DNA of 62,000 nucleotides from positions 7,227-69,226 of the forward strand of contig NW_019775633.1 in NCBI RefSeq assembly GCF_001039355.2, read 5' to 3'. Source of the stretch: Lingula anatina. Lineage: Eukaryota > Brachiopoda > Lingulata > Lingulida > Lingulidae. How positions within the stretch are numbered: position 1 is the first letter of the stretch; every line of letters begins with the position of its first letter. Shown piece after piece: positions 40,849-51,441 of the stretch. A program made the position numbers and the translations under genes. The notes below the pieces were generated by a model. It was not told the origin of the DNA and made no database searches. It was given only the letters and a program-made list of their open reading frames with translations.

Positions 40849-41112
40849 CTGAAACAAATTTGACACCATACCAATATATCCCACTATAATAAACTATTGA
40901 ATTATTGAAATTGATGCCATCCTTGATAAACCTGCGACCATATGATTTAATATTGTGTGCAGATATGGAAAATGCATGTATGTGGAACAATGGGTTATTT
41001 GAATTGCATTTTGCATCACAAGCATTTGTGTGGGATCTATTGTACGGGAGTGAATTGTCTTGATCTGATAACTACCAGAAAGTGAGAATATTCGGTTACA
41101 AATAATATTTAC

Positions 41113-41169
41113 CCGGCTTTTCTGTGATACTTGAGGTGCTTACTGTTGTTACCGTGCGGGTAATATGAG
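41113..41169 (-). pseudogene. Gene B stalk exon 1
   Basis: 57-nt phase 1-1 exon, HITRTVTTVSTSSITEKP. The E counterpart at 47426-47482 has lost its acceptor. Confidence 0.7.
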
Positions 41170-42607
41170 CTATTTCAGAAATGGAAACGTCGTGTTCCCA
41201 CTTTGATACATTCCACATAAATTACTGATACTGTAATGAATTTTAATGCAGTATTTTATAAGATATATAATCAGGTGTTCTAATATAGTGCTGATAAACA
41301 ATGTTTTTATTAATTGGTCATTGCTGAATGTTCAGCATAAAAGGTCCAATATTATCTCATGAAGATTAAAGTTATTTCTGGTGATTTATACTTCTCATTG
41401 CATATCGGTAAGGAAACGTAAATGGGACTTTGTTGTAAAAATGTTTGCGTATAGAGAACTTGAACGGAATTATTTTTAAGACTCGATAAACTAAATGTAA
41501 ATGCGACTTAAGTTTAGCGGTAAATAGTTACCGGTATTATGAAGAAAATACCCTATTCATACCGGGTGAGGTCGTTAACGACCCCAGGCACATATCAGTA
41601 AGCGTAATTTTTCATCATACAATTCATTACTTTTTTCATGTAATTTCATGAACTTGTCACATTTTTATTAGTTTTCAGGAGATGCATTTGCAGCTTGGGT
41701 ATCGTTTATGGTTTTCTTTCTAGAAACAAAATAGAGATTTACCGCAGGGTATTTTATTCCGTAAATTCAGTCCAAATTATTTATTAAATTAAAATATGAC
41801 AAAATAGAGTGTAGTGAAAAACTTGAAAAAAAAAGACCCAAAATATATGCGAGTGGATGGGTTCCATAGATGACAGTGATTTGGGTGCATCAGACTGATG
41901 ATGAAGAAGCATCAGGCACTTGTGACCAGAGAGCACAAGTTATAATGATCCCAAGGTTGAACATCAAGAATGGCAGCAACATCTTGTAACTACATTGTAG
42001 TAGGGGTGACATTTGTTAAATAAGATTAAAATTAAGTACTAGAAGAGGCTGCTAAAGGGCATTTACCAAAGGACGTGGAAGAGATGTAAATAATTACCTC
42101 AGTCAGTCAGCTACCGTAGAATTTATCAAATGCAAGCCAAGGCCGTCTGTCATAAAAAAAGTATATCAGCGATACAGTATTTTACCTTACGACTTCGTCA
42201 CGTAACATGTTTTTTTAATTAAAATTTTGATATTTTCGACCCCAACCGGAAAGAATATGTTGCTAAATATGGTATGTTTGGGTCAATCATTCATCTTTTG
42301 TTAAATGTGTAACACGAACAGTTGCTGAGACAAATAATGTTAATCTACAGAAATTTTAGACAATTCTGAGAATAAATTGTGTGCTTAAGGTAGAAATGTA
42401 TCTATACCTACATAAGAACAGGTACCCAGCTTTATAACGTGAATAAATAAATAAATAAACAATTTTTGCATGTCGACAGCAATGCAAGTAGCCTAGTCTC
42501 TAACTTTAGTTTTGTGTTTTACCTACATGTAAGGGATTCATTACTTATTCTGTTAACTAACTTATCTTGCATACTGTAGGTATTTGTAAAGAGCTGCCTA
42601 TGCTCAC

Positions 42608-42975
42608 TTCAACAAACACTTGTGATGATTCCGAAGATTTTGATAATTTTCCACGCCTCAATCCAAATGAACATGTGTATTCTCCACTGTCCTCCACAGC
42701 CGCCGACGGAATACTAAGGCTTATTGCATACTCATTGGAAGCATTGAAATATGCATTTTCTTTTTCACATGCAAATACTTCTGGTTTTTCATTTGAAATG
42801 GTGAAGCCTGAACACCACGGGTTGTCCGTATAATCGGTCTTCTCCCATGACACCTGATACTCTTGGGCTGCCGACACATTACTGGTTACATTGCACCACA
42901 GGATGAAAGGTTCACCCCCAGTAACATTAACTGTTGAGAGCTGGCGGAGTACAATATCTTAATCTTGGCACTGGC
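42608..42975 (-). pseudogene. Gene B Ig exon with stop and 1-bp loss
   Basis: Shares YQVSWEK.DYTDNPWCSG, VFACEKENAYF and EDSGEYTC with the E Ig exon. An in-frame TAA replaces CAA five codons after the acceptor. The exon is 368 nt rather than 369, so it no longer ends in phase 1. Confidence 0.88.
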
Positions 42976-43139
42976 CTGAAATGTAGACATGAATAGGATA
43001 TATATAAGTTTTGTATTCACGTGCAAAACCCACGGGTGGGGAGCTTATAAAGACACAGGTGTACAAAATTAGACTCTTTCCTCTATCCTTTACTTATTAA
43101 GGGCAACAAAGAATGGAGGGATCAGTCCAAATTTATTCC

Positions 43140-43142
<3 letters not shown>

Positions 43143-43197
<55 letters not shown>
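43143..43197. repeat. (TA)n microsatellite
   Basis: 55-base TA tract in the first intron of B. Confidence 0.97.
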
Positions 43198-43198
<1 letters not shown>

Positions 43199-43289
43199 AA
43201 GTCCCTAATATTATATTGTTATTCACAGGTACTCACAAAGATGTGACATCAGCTGGCTTAAGGTTAAAAAAAAACTTATTACATCTTAC

Positions 43290-43341
43290 CATATTTACAT
43301 GCTACTGCTGCCAAAAGAAATATCCTTAATATGAGATCCAT
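43290..43341 (-). pseudogene. Gene B exon 1, signal peptide
   Basis: MDLILRIFLLAAVACKYG, phase 1 at a GTAAGA donor. The exon itself is intact. Confidence 0.8.
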
Positions 43342-43542
43342 TTCGTGCAACTTTGTCGCCGTACTAGAAACTTCCACTATCAACTTCCGTCGCTTACCTG
43401 TACAAAGTTCGCAGGCATTATCAGCCATTTCCTACCTTATTCAGGCGGAAGTCGTAATGAGTGCAGGTGAGGACACGATTATGTACATAAAATGAATATT
43501 TTGATGACAAGTTTAAATTGATCGACAGCTAATTTCGAAATA
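43342..43542. promoter_or_regulatory. Shared upstream region between divergent genes B and E
   Basis: 201 bp between the two start codons. It contains two ETS-type cores in opposite orientation, ACTTCCG at 43383-43389 and GCGGAAGT at 43445-43452. A bidirectional promoter is inferred. Confidence 0.5.
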
Positions 43543-43612
43543 ATGTATAATGCAAAATTTTCAGACGTTCTCTTACAAGTGTTTTTCCTTATGGCAAGTG
43601 CACTGTGCAGCG
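43543..43612 (+). CDS. Gene E exon 1, signal peptide
   Basis: MYNAKFSDVLLQVFFLMASA then LCS, phase 1 at a GTACGT donor. Good signal-peptide shape with AxA-like end. Confidence 0.75.
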
Positions 43613-43910
43613 GTACGTAGTGTTTTATTATAAAACATCCCACCAGCAGGATATTTATCTTTTTTTTATTAAATTGGGGGCAAGGAAATATGAAAGGTCA
43701 CAAGTTGGAAAGGAAGTTTTTCATTTGAAAAGATGTGACATCTGCAAAATTTAGATTCAAAACAATCGACAGTACAATTAAATACATCAAATATAAAGTC
43801 TCTTTAGCTCAATGGTGTGTTCAAATGCTTATAGTAATTTGTCATCTATACAAGAGGAATGTCTTTTTTGACACATGTCTATTGCTTTAACACAAGAAAT
43901 AGTATTCCAG

Positions 43911-44279
43911 GGCAATGCCAAGATCAAGATATTGTACTCCGCCAGCTTCCAACAGTTAATGTTACTGAGGGTGATCCTTTCATCTTGTGGTGCAATGTAA
44001 CCAGCAAAATATCCACAGCCCAAGGGTATCAGGTGTCATGGGAGAAGGCCGATTATACGGACAACCCGTGGTGTTCAGGAATCACCATTTCAAATAAACA
44101 ACCAGAAGTATTTGCATGTGAAAAAGAAAATGCATATTTCAAGGCTACAGCTGAGTATGCAATAAGTCTTAGTATTTCGTCGGCGATTATGGAGGACAGT
44201 GGAGAATACACATGTGCATTTGGATTGAGACGTGGAAAATTATCAAGGTCTTCCGAATCATCACAAGTTTTTGTTGAAA
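43911..44279 (+). CDS. Gene E Ig exon
   Basis: 369-nt phase 1-1 exon, open throughout. Shows ILWCNVT, YQVSWEKADYTDNPWC, VFACEKENAYF and EDSGEYTC, the same four-cysteine plan as the other Ig types. It is the closest relative of the B Ig exon. Confidence 0.9.
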
Positions 44280-45166
44280 GTGAGTATAGCCAGTATACCA
44301 TTAATATTGAATAATGCAAAGTTGAAAGGTTAAATGCAAACTGGACAGGATTGCAAGGTACCAGTGTAACGTGACAGAGAGTCCCCCACGATAGAGCGTC
44401 CGCTTTCTATTCATTTGTGCAGGTATGCCCCCCCTAGATTTTGACCAACTTAGGTCAGGCTAACCTTAACCATTATAACTAAATGGAGGACGGACTTTCT
44501 GTTACATGGATCTTCAGTTTCGTTACACCGGCCGGGGATTGAACCCACGACCTCCTGCACCAGAAGCGAGCACTCTACCAGTTACGGTTCAAGAATTAGA
44601 GAGAGTTTTCGGTTTCTAGCAAACTTGACTGCCTCTCCCTGGAGAATGCACTGATTGGCTCCGAAAAAGTTAGGTCATATATTTGTCCCGACACTTGTTC
44701 AGGGAAAAAATGGAAGGGATATAAACTAAACTGCGACCTGTAGAGTACAAATGGGCATACAAACAAGTATATAAGGTAGATAGGGAAGTAATAAGGTGCT
44801 ACTTGAGGGCACGGCACTGTAGCCTTTAATTCGCCTGTGTGCTTTACAGAAAAACCATAATGGAACTGAAATTCTGTAATGAAGTCCTATTCAGAGATGC
44901 GTACAATCGTCGTGTATTTGTCACAATTCTTGTTAAAGAATTCCACATACTGTAGTGAACCATTAATAGTACTGATAGTTATATATATATATGTATATGA
45001 TTTGCATATTTTTTAAATTCAAATTGTATCTACAATTAAGTCTTAATTTTTTCAAATGTATATGAACATGTCATGTTGCATGTTAATTATGGAAATCCAT
45101 TTAAAATGCAATTTAAGCATAAAAGAGGCGACAGAGACACAGGGGGGAATGTAGAGACAGATAGGG

Positions 45167-45209
45167 ATATAGATAGATAGATAGATAGATAGACAGATAG
45201 ATAGATAGA
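45167..45209. repeat. (GATA)n microsatellite
   Basis: Imperfect GATA/GACA tetranucleotide run. Confidence 0.92.
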
Positions 45210-46360
45210 GACAGTGGACTCGACAGACACACTGGTAGTTGTAAAAGACTCGAGCTTTGCAGTCAGTTGAATAAGCCATGTAGCACAAAACTATACCTGC
45301 CTGTCTCAGTTGTCGTATTGGTGAAAAAGAAATCCAAGAACTTGGATAACCAACAGGCTGGTTATTACAATACACAGACTTGACATTTAATATGGAATAT
45401 TTTCCCTTATTCATTTTTCATCAGTTTTATCCTATTTTGCTGACTGATAAATGAAAATAAGTATTGAAATCGTGTTTTAATAACTATTAATAATCTCTTT
45501 GATGTCATTGTGACATCAGTTCATTAATTGAAATCGCCAGTGAAGTAAATAAAAATACATTGCCTATACTAAGTTATGCGACAGCAATTAAAAACGATAT
45601 ATTGCATGGATATCCCTAATTTGCAAATAATCGTCTGTAAAATAGTAACACGCCACACAAAGGACCCTCATGTCAGTGTCTAGTCACAGTAACGTCGCTG
45701 CTATGCATGACCTCATCTGGCTCCTACCAAGGCTCTGGAAGGGCAAGGCATTTCTTGTGATAGTTTTTAGAGTTAAATCTGTAATAAAATTCCCGGCATC
45801 GATTAAACTTGTCCATTTTGGTCCAGTTTTGTTGTAGGACATGTAGGCCATTGATTCTTCAAGTAATGACCACCCACATTTTGTCCAGATGGTTCAAATA
45901 TGGCGATTTTGATGACCAAGGTAGCTGCTCATTCCCTTGGCTCTATACGTTGCCTGCTACTAAAAGTACTCGGTAATTTCATCGTACAACCTAAAATTGT
46001 TCCCAATGTGCCCCCTATCAAATTATGGTCTAGTGGTTCCCAGATTATTTCATTATTTCAGGTTTTCGTCGATGACTACCATTGGTGTTTTGGCGACACA
46101 CTTGACCACACATTTCTCCATTCACATATCTTAGGGGCCATTCAGAATAAAATATTTGAGTATCAACGTGTCCATTACAGGATTAAGCAGTCTTCCTTTT
46201 ATGTAGGGTCCGCCATATGTTAGCCTTGGACCAGTTAATACTTTGATCTTCTATTCCTAATAGCCCCTTATGTGAGTTTTTTTTTTTAAAAAGAACGCAT
46301 TTTTACCTAGGCATACCTTTGAAACTGAAATACTCCATATTTTAATTTAAAATGTCAAGT

Positions 46361-46546
46361 CTGTATATTATTTAAATATACAGAATGGCATTCCTTTTCC
46401 CATAGGCTGAAGAGTTGGACCCTGTATATTATTTAAATATACGGAATGGCATTCCTTTTCCCATAGGCTGAAGAGTCGGACCCCGTATATTATTTAAATA
46501 TACGGAATGGCATTCCTTTTCCCATAGGCTGAAGAGTCGGACCCCG
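46361..46546 (+). repeat. Three tandem copies of a 61-bp unit
   Basis: Units start near 46361, 46422 and 46483. Each has the near-palindrome TATATTATTTAAATATA followed by GGCATTCCTTTTCCCATAGG. Confidence 0.97.
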
Positions 46547-47425
46547 CAATGCACTTTTATGAAAGTGATTGCATGTAAGCACGTTATTTGAAACCAAAAT
46601 GGCTGCCAAAACCTACAGCAGAAAGTCAAACGGGCTGCATAAAAGCATTCGTTTTCTAGAATAATTAATCTTATCAAATCCGTCTGCGCCTTTTTGTTCG
46701 TTCAAACTTTCGTTAGCGATGATCTCAAGCTATCTAGACTAAGTTTCCTAGACATTTAACTAATTGACGACAGTGGACATGTGCACATTTGGTTATCTGA
46801 AATGATAGTTAACCAAGTCTAATCATATTTCTAAATACTCGACTGCCGTTCGAGATCTCCAGTATTTGTGTAGCCATACCATGTGTTTTCGTCTAAAAAG
46901 GCTTGGCATCTTTTAAGTAGGAGATTGTTTCAGTTTTGCATTAACCACACAACTTTTTATCAGATTTGCGTAAAAAACATGTTGCAGCTAAGAAGCAACC
47001 GTTTGCATTTTTCTTTATGCAAACGAAAAAATGATCTACTCATGTGAGGGCTGGTACCTATTCATCGCGGATCTTGCCTTTACTTATGGAATATAATGAC
47101 TAACGTTTGATTCCATACAAAATAATAAGCAGACTCTAACAATAGCGTCACAGTGTAAAATGCATTTCCTTAACGTAATTGCATAATGCAACGAACCAAT
47201 CTAGATCACCAAAAATATAACATGATTCATAGGATAATATCAGACTTTTTATTCACCAAAGCTAATTAATAAAAGCCTGGCTTATCAGCACTATATGAAA
47301 ACATATGGTTTTATATTGTCTAAAACGTGTGTATAATTGAAATACGTCGTAGAATTCATTACAGTTTCAGTAATTCATGTGGACTGTATCAAAGGGGGAA
47401 CACAACGTTTCCATTCTGGATATTG

Positions 47426-47482
47426 TTTATATCACCCGCACGGTAACACCAGAATCCACCTTATGTATCACAGAAACGCCCG
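47426..47482 (+). pseudogene. Gene E stalk exon 1, acceptor lost
   Basis: Homologous to the 57-nt stalk exon of B (YITRTVTPESTLCITETP). The bases before it are TG where B has AG, so it is probably skipped. As a phase 1-1 exon, skipping keeps the frame. Confidence 0.6.
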
Positions 47483-47750
47483 GTAAAATTATTTGTAACC
47501 AACATTAAGATATTTCGGAATTTACCATACTATCAAGAGGATTCTTTCCGGACAATGCAACCCAGACAATAACTTATGAAACAAAATGCCAATAGCCCAT
47601 TGTGCCAAATACACTTCCCATATTTGTACATAGGGCTATAATACACCATCAAAGTCACAAGTACTTTCGGTTTATTTGTGGCATTATTTTCAACAATGCA
47701 ATAATTTATTATAGGAGGACATATTGGTATGAAAATCATTTTTCTTTCAG

Positions 47751-47792
47751 ATCGTCCGTCTACAACTGCTGCAACAAATAAAATATCGCAGA
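47751..47792 (+). CDS. Gene E stalk exon 2
   Basis: 42-nt phase 1-1 exon, NRPSTTAATNKISQ, between TTTCTTTCAG and GTAAGT. Confidence 0.75.
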
Positions 47793-48005
47793 GTAAGTGT
47801 ATCATGCAGTATATATCACAAATTAATATATTTAATAAGAGAAGACATCAGAAAAACTAAATCATTAAATAAAAGATAATTTAATTGACATGGTGATATA
47901 AGTGATATAGATTTAAAGCGAAGAATCCACGTTGAAGTATGGATGCCATTGTTTATCACGCAGAGATAAAGGATTTATTCACAATGAGGCTTACGTTAAT
48001 TCTAG

Positions 48006-48176
48006 CTACAACGAAGAGTTTAAGTGATAAAGGAACGAAGTCTCCGAGTAGCGAGGTTTTGTCCAAGGAAACAATCATCGCTATTGGTGCCGGGGGCGGA
48101 GCAGGGGTGCTGCTGGTAACTGTCATTGTCGGTATGGTCTGTGTGAGAAAGAAAGACAAGGGGAATTCAACTTCAG
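48006..48176 (+). CDS. Gene E transmembrane exon
   Basis: 171 nt, phase 1-1. IAIGAGGGAGVLLVTVIVGM then VCVRKKDKGNSTS. Same exon type as in the ITIM genes A and B. Confidence 0.88.
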
Positions 48177-48215
48177 GTGTGTACTCACTCCTTACATAAT
48201 ATACGTGTATATAAT

Positions 48216-48219
<4 letters not shown>

Positions 48220-48258
<39 letters not shown>
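48220..48258. repeat. (TA)n tract at the left inversion border
   Basis: About 39 bases of TA lie between the plus-strand transmembrane exon and the first minus-strand exon. Confidence 0.95.
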
Positions 48259-48260
<2 letters not shown>

Positions 48261-48293
48261 CGATTCGCAATTGGTCACCTGATATAAACACAC

Positions 48294-48401
48294 CTGTTTT
48301 AGAATAACCCAGCAGCTTCACTACGTTTTCATGTAGCACTAATGATGTCATTGTCTTCATCTCTTGTATGAAGTCTTTTTGATCAACTTCAGTGGCACTT
48401 T
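48294..48401 (-). pseudogene. Inverted gene E kinase exon, helix C
   Basis: 108 nt, KDFIQEMKTMTSLVLHENVV then KLLGYSKT. Open, with GTGTGT donor; opposite in strand to the rest of E. Confidence 0.85.
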
Positions 48402-48907
48402 CTAGTTAAAGAATATGTTGACAAAGTTTGTCTTACGGCGGTTCGTAACTAGACTTTGAATCATAGTGGCTGAAAAGAATGACTTAGTGCGCGTTAGTTT
48501 GTGAGCGGTAACTCCACGGGGACTCCCGCTGAACACAATCGGATTTACAGACTTACACGTATCCTCTTGTTTCCAAAACTTTCGTGTAATCACCAGCTTC
48601 TCTATTCAACGCCAGGAGAAGCCGTGTTAGTCAGTTAATCTTAATGCATTAAATGAAACTCCCCTCACTGAACGTAGTAATTCATACTTAATAATAATAA
48701 ATGAGTGTTTGTTCAAAATTCAAGGGAAGGGAAATTAAAGCGATTAGTCTTTCAACTATGATTGTATAATTATATAACAAGGTCAGTTTTAAACTATAAA
48801 GATGCATAATATGCATGTACGATAGACACCAAGATCCTATCAACTGTATCAAACTGGTCAACAAATTATTTTAATTAATTATCGAATATATAGTTGTTGT
48901 TAATAAC

Positions 48908-49070
48908 CTTTCAAAACTTTAACAGCTATTATCTTGGTAACCGCATCAACCCTTCTATCTTCCGCCTTCCAGACTTTACCAAAATGACCCTGACCAATAG
49001 ACTGGATGAGGCTTAAGTCATCAATGTTATCAATGAATATCTCTGACGTGAGTCCACTATATGCATGTTG
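48908..49070 (-). pseudogene. Inverted gene E kinase exon, ATP loop and Lys
   Basis: 163 nt, LSLIQSIGQGHFGKVWKAED and IIAVKVLK; catalytic Lys present. It is four codons longer than the D copy. Confidence 0.9.
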
Positions 49071-49294
49071 CTGCAATGTAGTCAAATGTAAAAAGTATTT
49101 CAGTATAGTATGGCAGTTTCAGCAATGGTTGCTTTAATACAAAAACGCCAGAGATCTATTAGTCTTCACTGTATACCTGCATTTTGCACTCCTGGCTTCC
49201 AAAATACCTGACCATTCACACGTACCTGTTTAATTACGTCTACTGCTACTACTTAATTATATTTCATGGATGTGAGAGTGATGGGCCTACTTAC

Positions 49295-49332
49295 GTCATG
49301 CTTCCTATAACTATATCTCCTCTCGTCAATAT
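49295..49332 (-). pseudogene. Inverted gene E juxtamembrane exon
   Basis: 38 nt, DIDERRYSYRKHD, homologous to the same exon in the ITIM genes. It ends in phase 0, matching the start of the ATP-loop exon. Confidence 0.8.
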
Positions 49333-49582
49333 CTGATAAATAGAAGAGGGATAATGTTCGTAGAATCCATAAAAATGTCATTGGTAACATGAAACAACAG
49401 CTTTTTTACAGAGCCTTGATATATTCATTTAAAGATAACATTCAGGCCTGATTCTGTCAAAAGTATTGGATCAATGCTAGTACCGTGTTTATATTGTTAA
49501 GCATTAAATAAGAACAAGTTATAGTTAAGTGTATATAAAAGACAAGACATGAAAATTTGTATTACTCGGGGAAAATGCACCA

Positions 49583-49721
49583 GGGCCCCGTATTGCGTAT
49601 TGCGAATAGCGATATCACATAGAGGCTACAGTGTATATATATGGGGCCAGTATGGGCGAGTTCTGGAACCGAGACGCTTGCGCTCGGTCGCAACGCGCGA
49701 TGCTTTCGAGTTACGGGGCCC
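49583..49721. mobile_element. Short MITE with GGGCCCCGTA termini
   Basis: Begins GGGCCCCGTA and ends TACGGGGCCC, perfect 10-bp inverted ends about 139 bp apart. GC-rich interior. A related end is at 1753-1762. Confidence 0.65.
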
Positions 49722-49867
49722 AGGAACACAATAGTTAAAGGTTACACTTCCCTTGAACAAGTATGTAATACGTTCTGAAATAGTAAAAGAACCGTTTTGA
49801 TGTATTGAGATAAAATTATCTGTCTATATATATATAATAGTATCCGTTCAGGCTCATTAAATATATA

Positions 49868-50524
49868 TAGGAGGTAGAGGAAAGTCTGCCTTGCGATTCG
49901 CAAGGGCCGTGGTACATGAGATGGCATTTCAAGCAGGGGCGCTAATTGCAAGGTACGATGGCCATGGAAATTATACTCATTTCTTGAGTTTGTCTTGCTA
50001 CCTGCGTACGTGGCACGCACTCACCACTATTGAAGAGAATGCAACGCACTGCGAAAGTAGTTTCCTTCTGCTTCACACTTGCCTCACACGACTGTGATGA
50101 CGTACTGACCGCGTACGACAGGTTTGTCCATTGTTCTCCCCTTCTTTCTACCCTCTATTCCGCTCGCTAAGTTTCTTTTTCTTGCTTTTTGGAGGCATAT
50201 TAGAAGCTGAATTAAGCAAAATTCGAAAGTTTTGAAAATTGTTGTACAGGTTGCATTATTGGCGTTAATTGTCGAGACGCAAGAGTGCGTCATGAGTACA
50301 ACTCTCATACTCCTGGCGTAGGGATGACGCGCTTCCGCCGTGCTTTCTACTTTGTTCGTTGGTTGTGAGAGCGTGCGCCGTACACAACACGCAAAAGACA
50401 CTTGCTCCTTCATTGCTTGCGGCATGCGTCTTGGACCACGAGGGACTTGCGTTGCACGTGCGATTCTGCGCAAAATTTGGACGCAAACAGGCCGTAAGAG
50501 CCCGCGTGGCCGGTTGTGACCGAG
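49868..50524. mobile_element. Copy of the CpG-rich DNA element, left end missing
   Basis: Matches 20550-21100 and then the right end of the 20468-22514 element (CCGGTTGTGACCGAGGCTTA). It lies where the missing middle kinase exons of E would be expected. Confidence 0.7.
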
Positions 50525-50729
50525 GCTTAAGTTAAGTTAAGCACGGTCTGTTAATGTTTTCTTGTTATGTGAGCTTGTTGCAATTGTTTTGTGCTTTTGT
50601 TAACTCTATTTACTGTCTTCAGCAATATCATATTTAGTATATTGTTTCAGCAAAATCAAAAATCTACGTCACGCTTACACATTCAAATGGCATCGTTTTT
50701 ATAAATAAAAATGCTAAATTGATATTCAG

Positions 50730-50829
50730 GAGCAACACCTTACCCTACCATGGTTTCAGCGAGAGATTTACTGAAAGAAATTAACCAAGGTTATAGAATG
50801 GAGAAACCAGAACACTGTACACCGGAATT
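50730..50829 (+). CDS. Gene E kinase C-lobe exon
   Basis: GATPYPTMVSARDLLKEINQ then GYRMEKPEHCTPEL; 100 nt, open, splice sites intact. Confidence 0.85.
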
Positions 50830-51260
50830 GTAAGCTATCACTTTGTGTTTTTTAGTATTCACTCAATAGTTTGTTGTGCCCGTTTCTGTTTTATAAATGA
50901 AAGCAGACGTTTTCAAATTTATATACTAAAATTTATTGTCATTCTTTTGTAATTATCTCATGTATATGTATCATTTTAACCATGTTTTCATGTCAAAAAG
51001 TGGATGTAAAATCAACATTGACATTGTATATTTAGCAAAATGTTACAATGTACAGTGTATATAAATAATGTACTAGAGAGAGAATGGACATTTATATCTA
51101 ATCCATAAAATAAATGTTATGTTCAGCTCAGGGCAAGGCAGTTTATACCGTGGGAAATAATGCGAAATTCTATTAGATGGACATAAATAACATTTGAGTT
51201 TTTTAAGATATAATGTTTGAGATGTGTTTAACCACCTAACAAAGATCAATGATTTTACAG

Positions 51261-51441
51261 ATACCGTCTCACAACGTGGTGTTGGGAACAAGATCCTAGA
51301 TGTCGTCCGACATTTGAGCAGTTGGTTGTCCACCTAGAGAAATTACTGAAAGAAGAGATGACCACCCACGTCGATCTCAACCAGTTTTCTGAGAACGCCT
51401 ATGGCAACATTGAGAACAGGATAAAGGGAGAGAAACTGTAA
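51261..51441 (+). CDS. Gene E last kinase exon
   Basis: TTWCWEQDPRCRPTFEQLVV and a tail with SENAYGNIENRIKGEKL then TAA. The C-terminal tail is identical to D, which points to recent duplication, conversion or constraint. Confidence 0.88.

Larger units (their letters stand above)
39240..43341 (-). pseudogene. Gene B: ITIM-type Ig receptor, inactivated
   Basis: Exons on minus are signal 43341-43290, Ig 42975-42608, stalks 41169-41113 and 40848-40807, transmembrane 40588-40422, and tail 39975-39938, 39719-39672 and 39391-39240. Four lesions are visible. A CAA codon of the Ig exon has become TAA (about 42962). One base is lost at the Ig exon end. The glycine run of the transmembrane exon has a deletion of about 5 bases and shifts frame. 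The last exon has a frameshift that stops at 39268-39266 and removes the second ITIM (VVYAAV) from frame. IHYAAL, the first ITIM, is intact. Its divergent neighbour E starts 202 bp away and has the same Ig type. Confidence 0.85.
44280..47425. other. Long intron of E, no exon recognised
   Basis: Contains a (GATA)n tract at 45167-45209 and a three-copy 61-bp repeat at 46361-46546. The longest open frames here show no known domain. Confidence 0.5.
43543..51441 (+). pseudogene. Gene E: Ig receptor kinase broken by an internal inversion
   Basis: Plus exons are signal 43543-43612, Ig 43911-44279, stalk 47751-47792, transmembrane 48006-48176, and the kinase C-lobe at 50730-50829 and 51261-51441. 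Between them, on minus, lie the juxtamembrane exon (49332-49295), the ATP-loop exon (49070-48908) and the helix C exon (48401-48294). If that segment is mentally turned round, exon phases join correctly: transmembrane ends in phase 1, juxtamembrane is 1 to 0, and the ATP loop starts in 0. The hinge, catalytic-loop and activation-loop exons were not found. Every exon found is open, so the break is structural. A soluble or membrane form using only the first four exons remains possible. Confidence 0.8.

Noticed and set aside
45900-46223. 107-codon plus frame as an extra exon of E
   Set aside because: No Ig, stalk or transmembrane features and no phase 1-1 borders.
46361-46546. Three 61-bp repeats as a CRISPR-like array
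   Set aside because: Units are directly adjacent without unique spacers. It is a simple tandem repeat.
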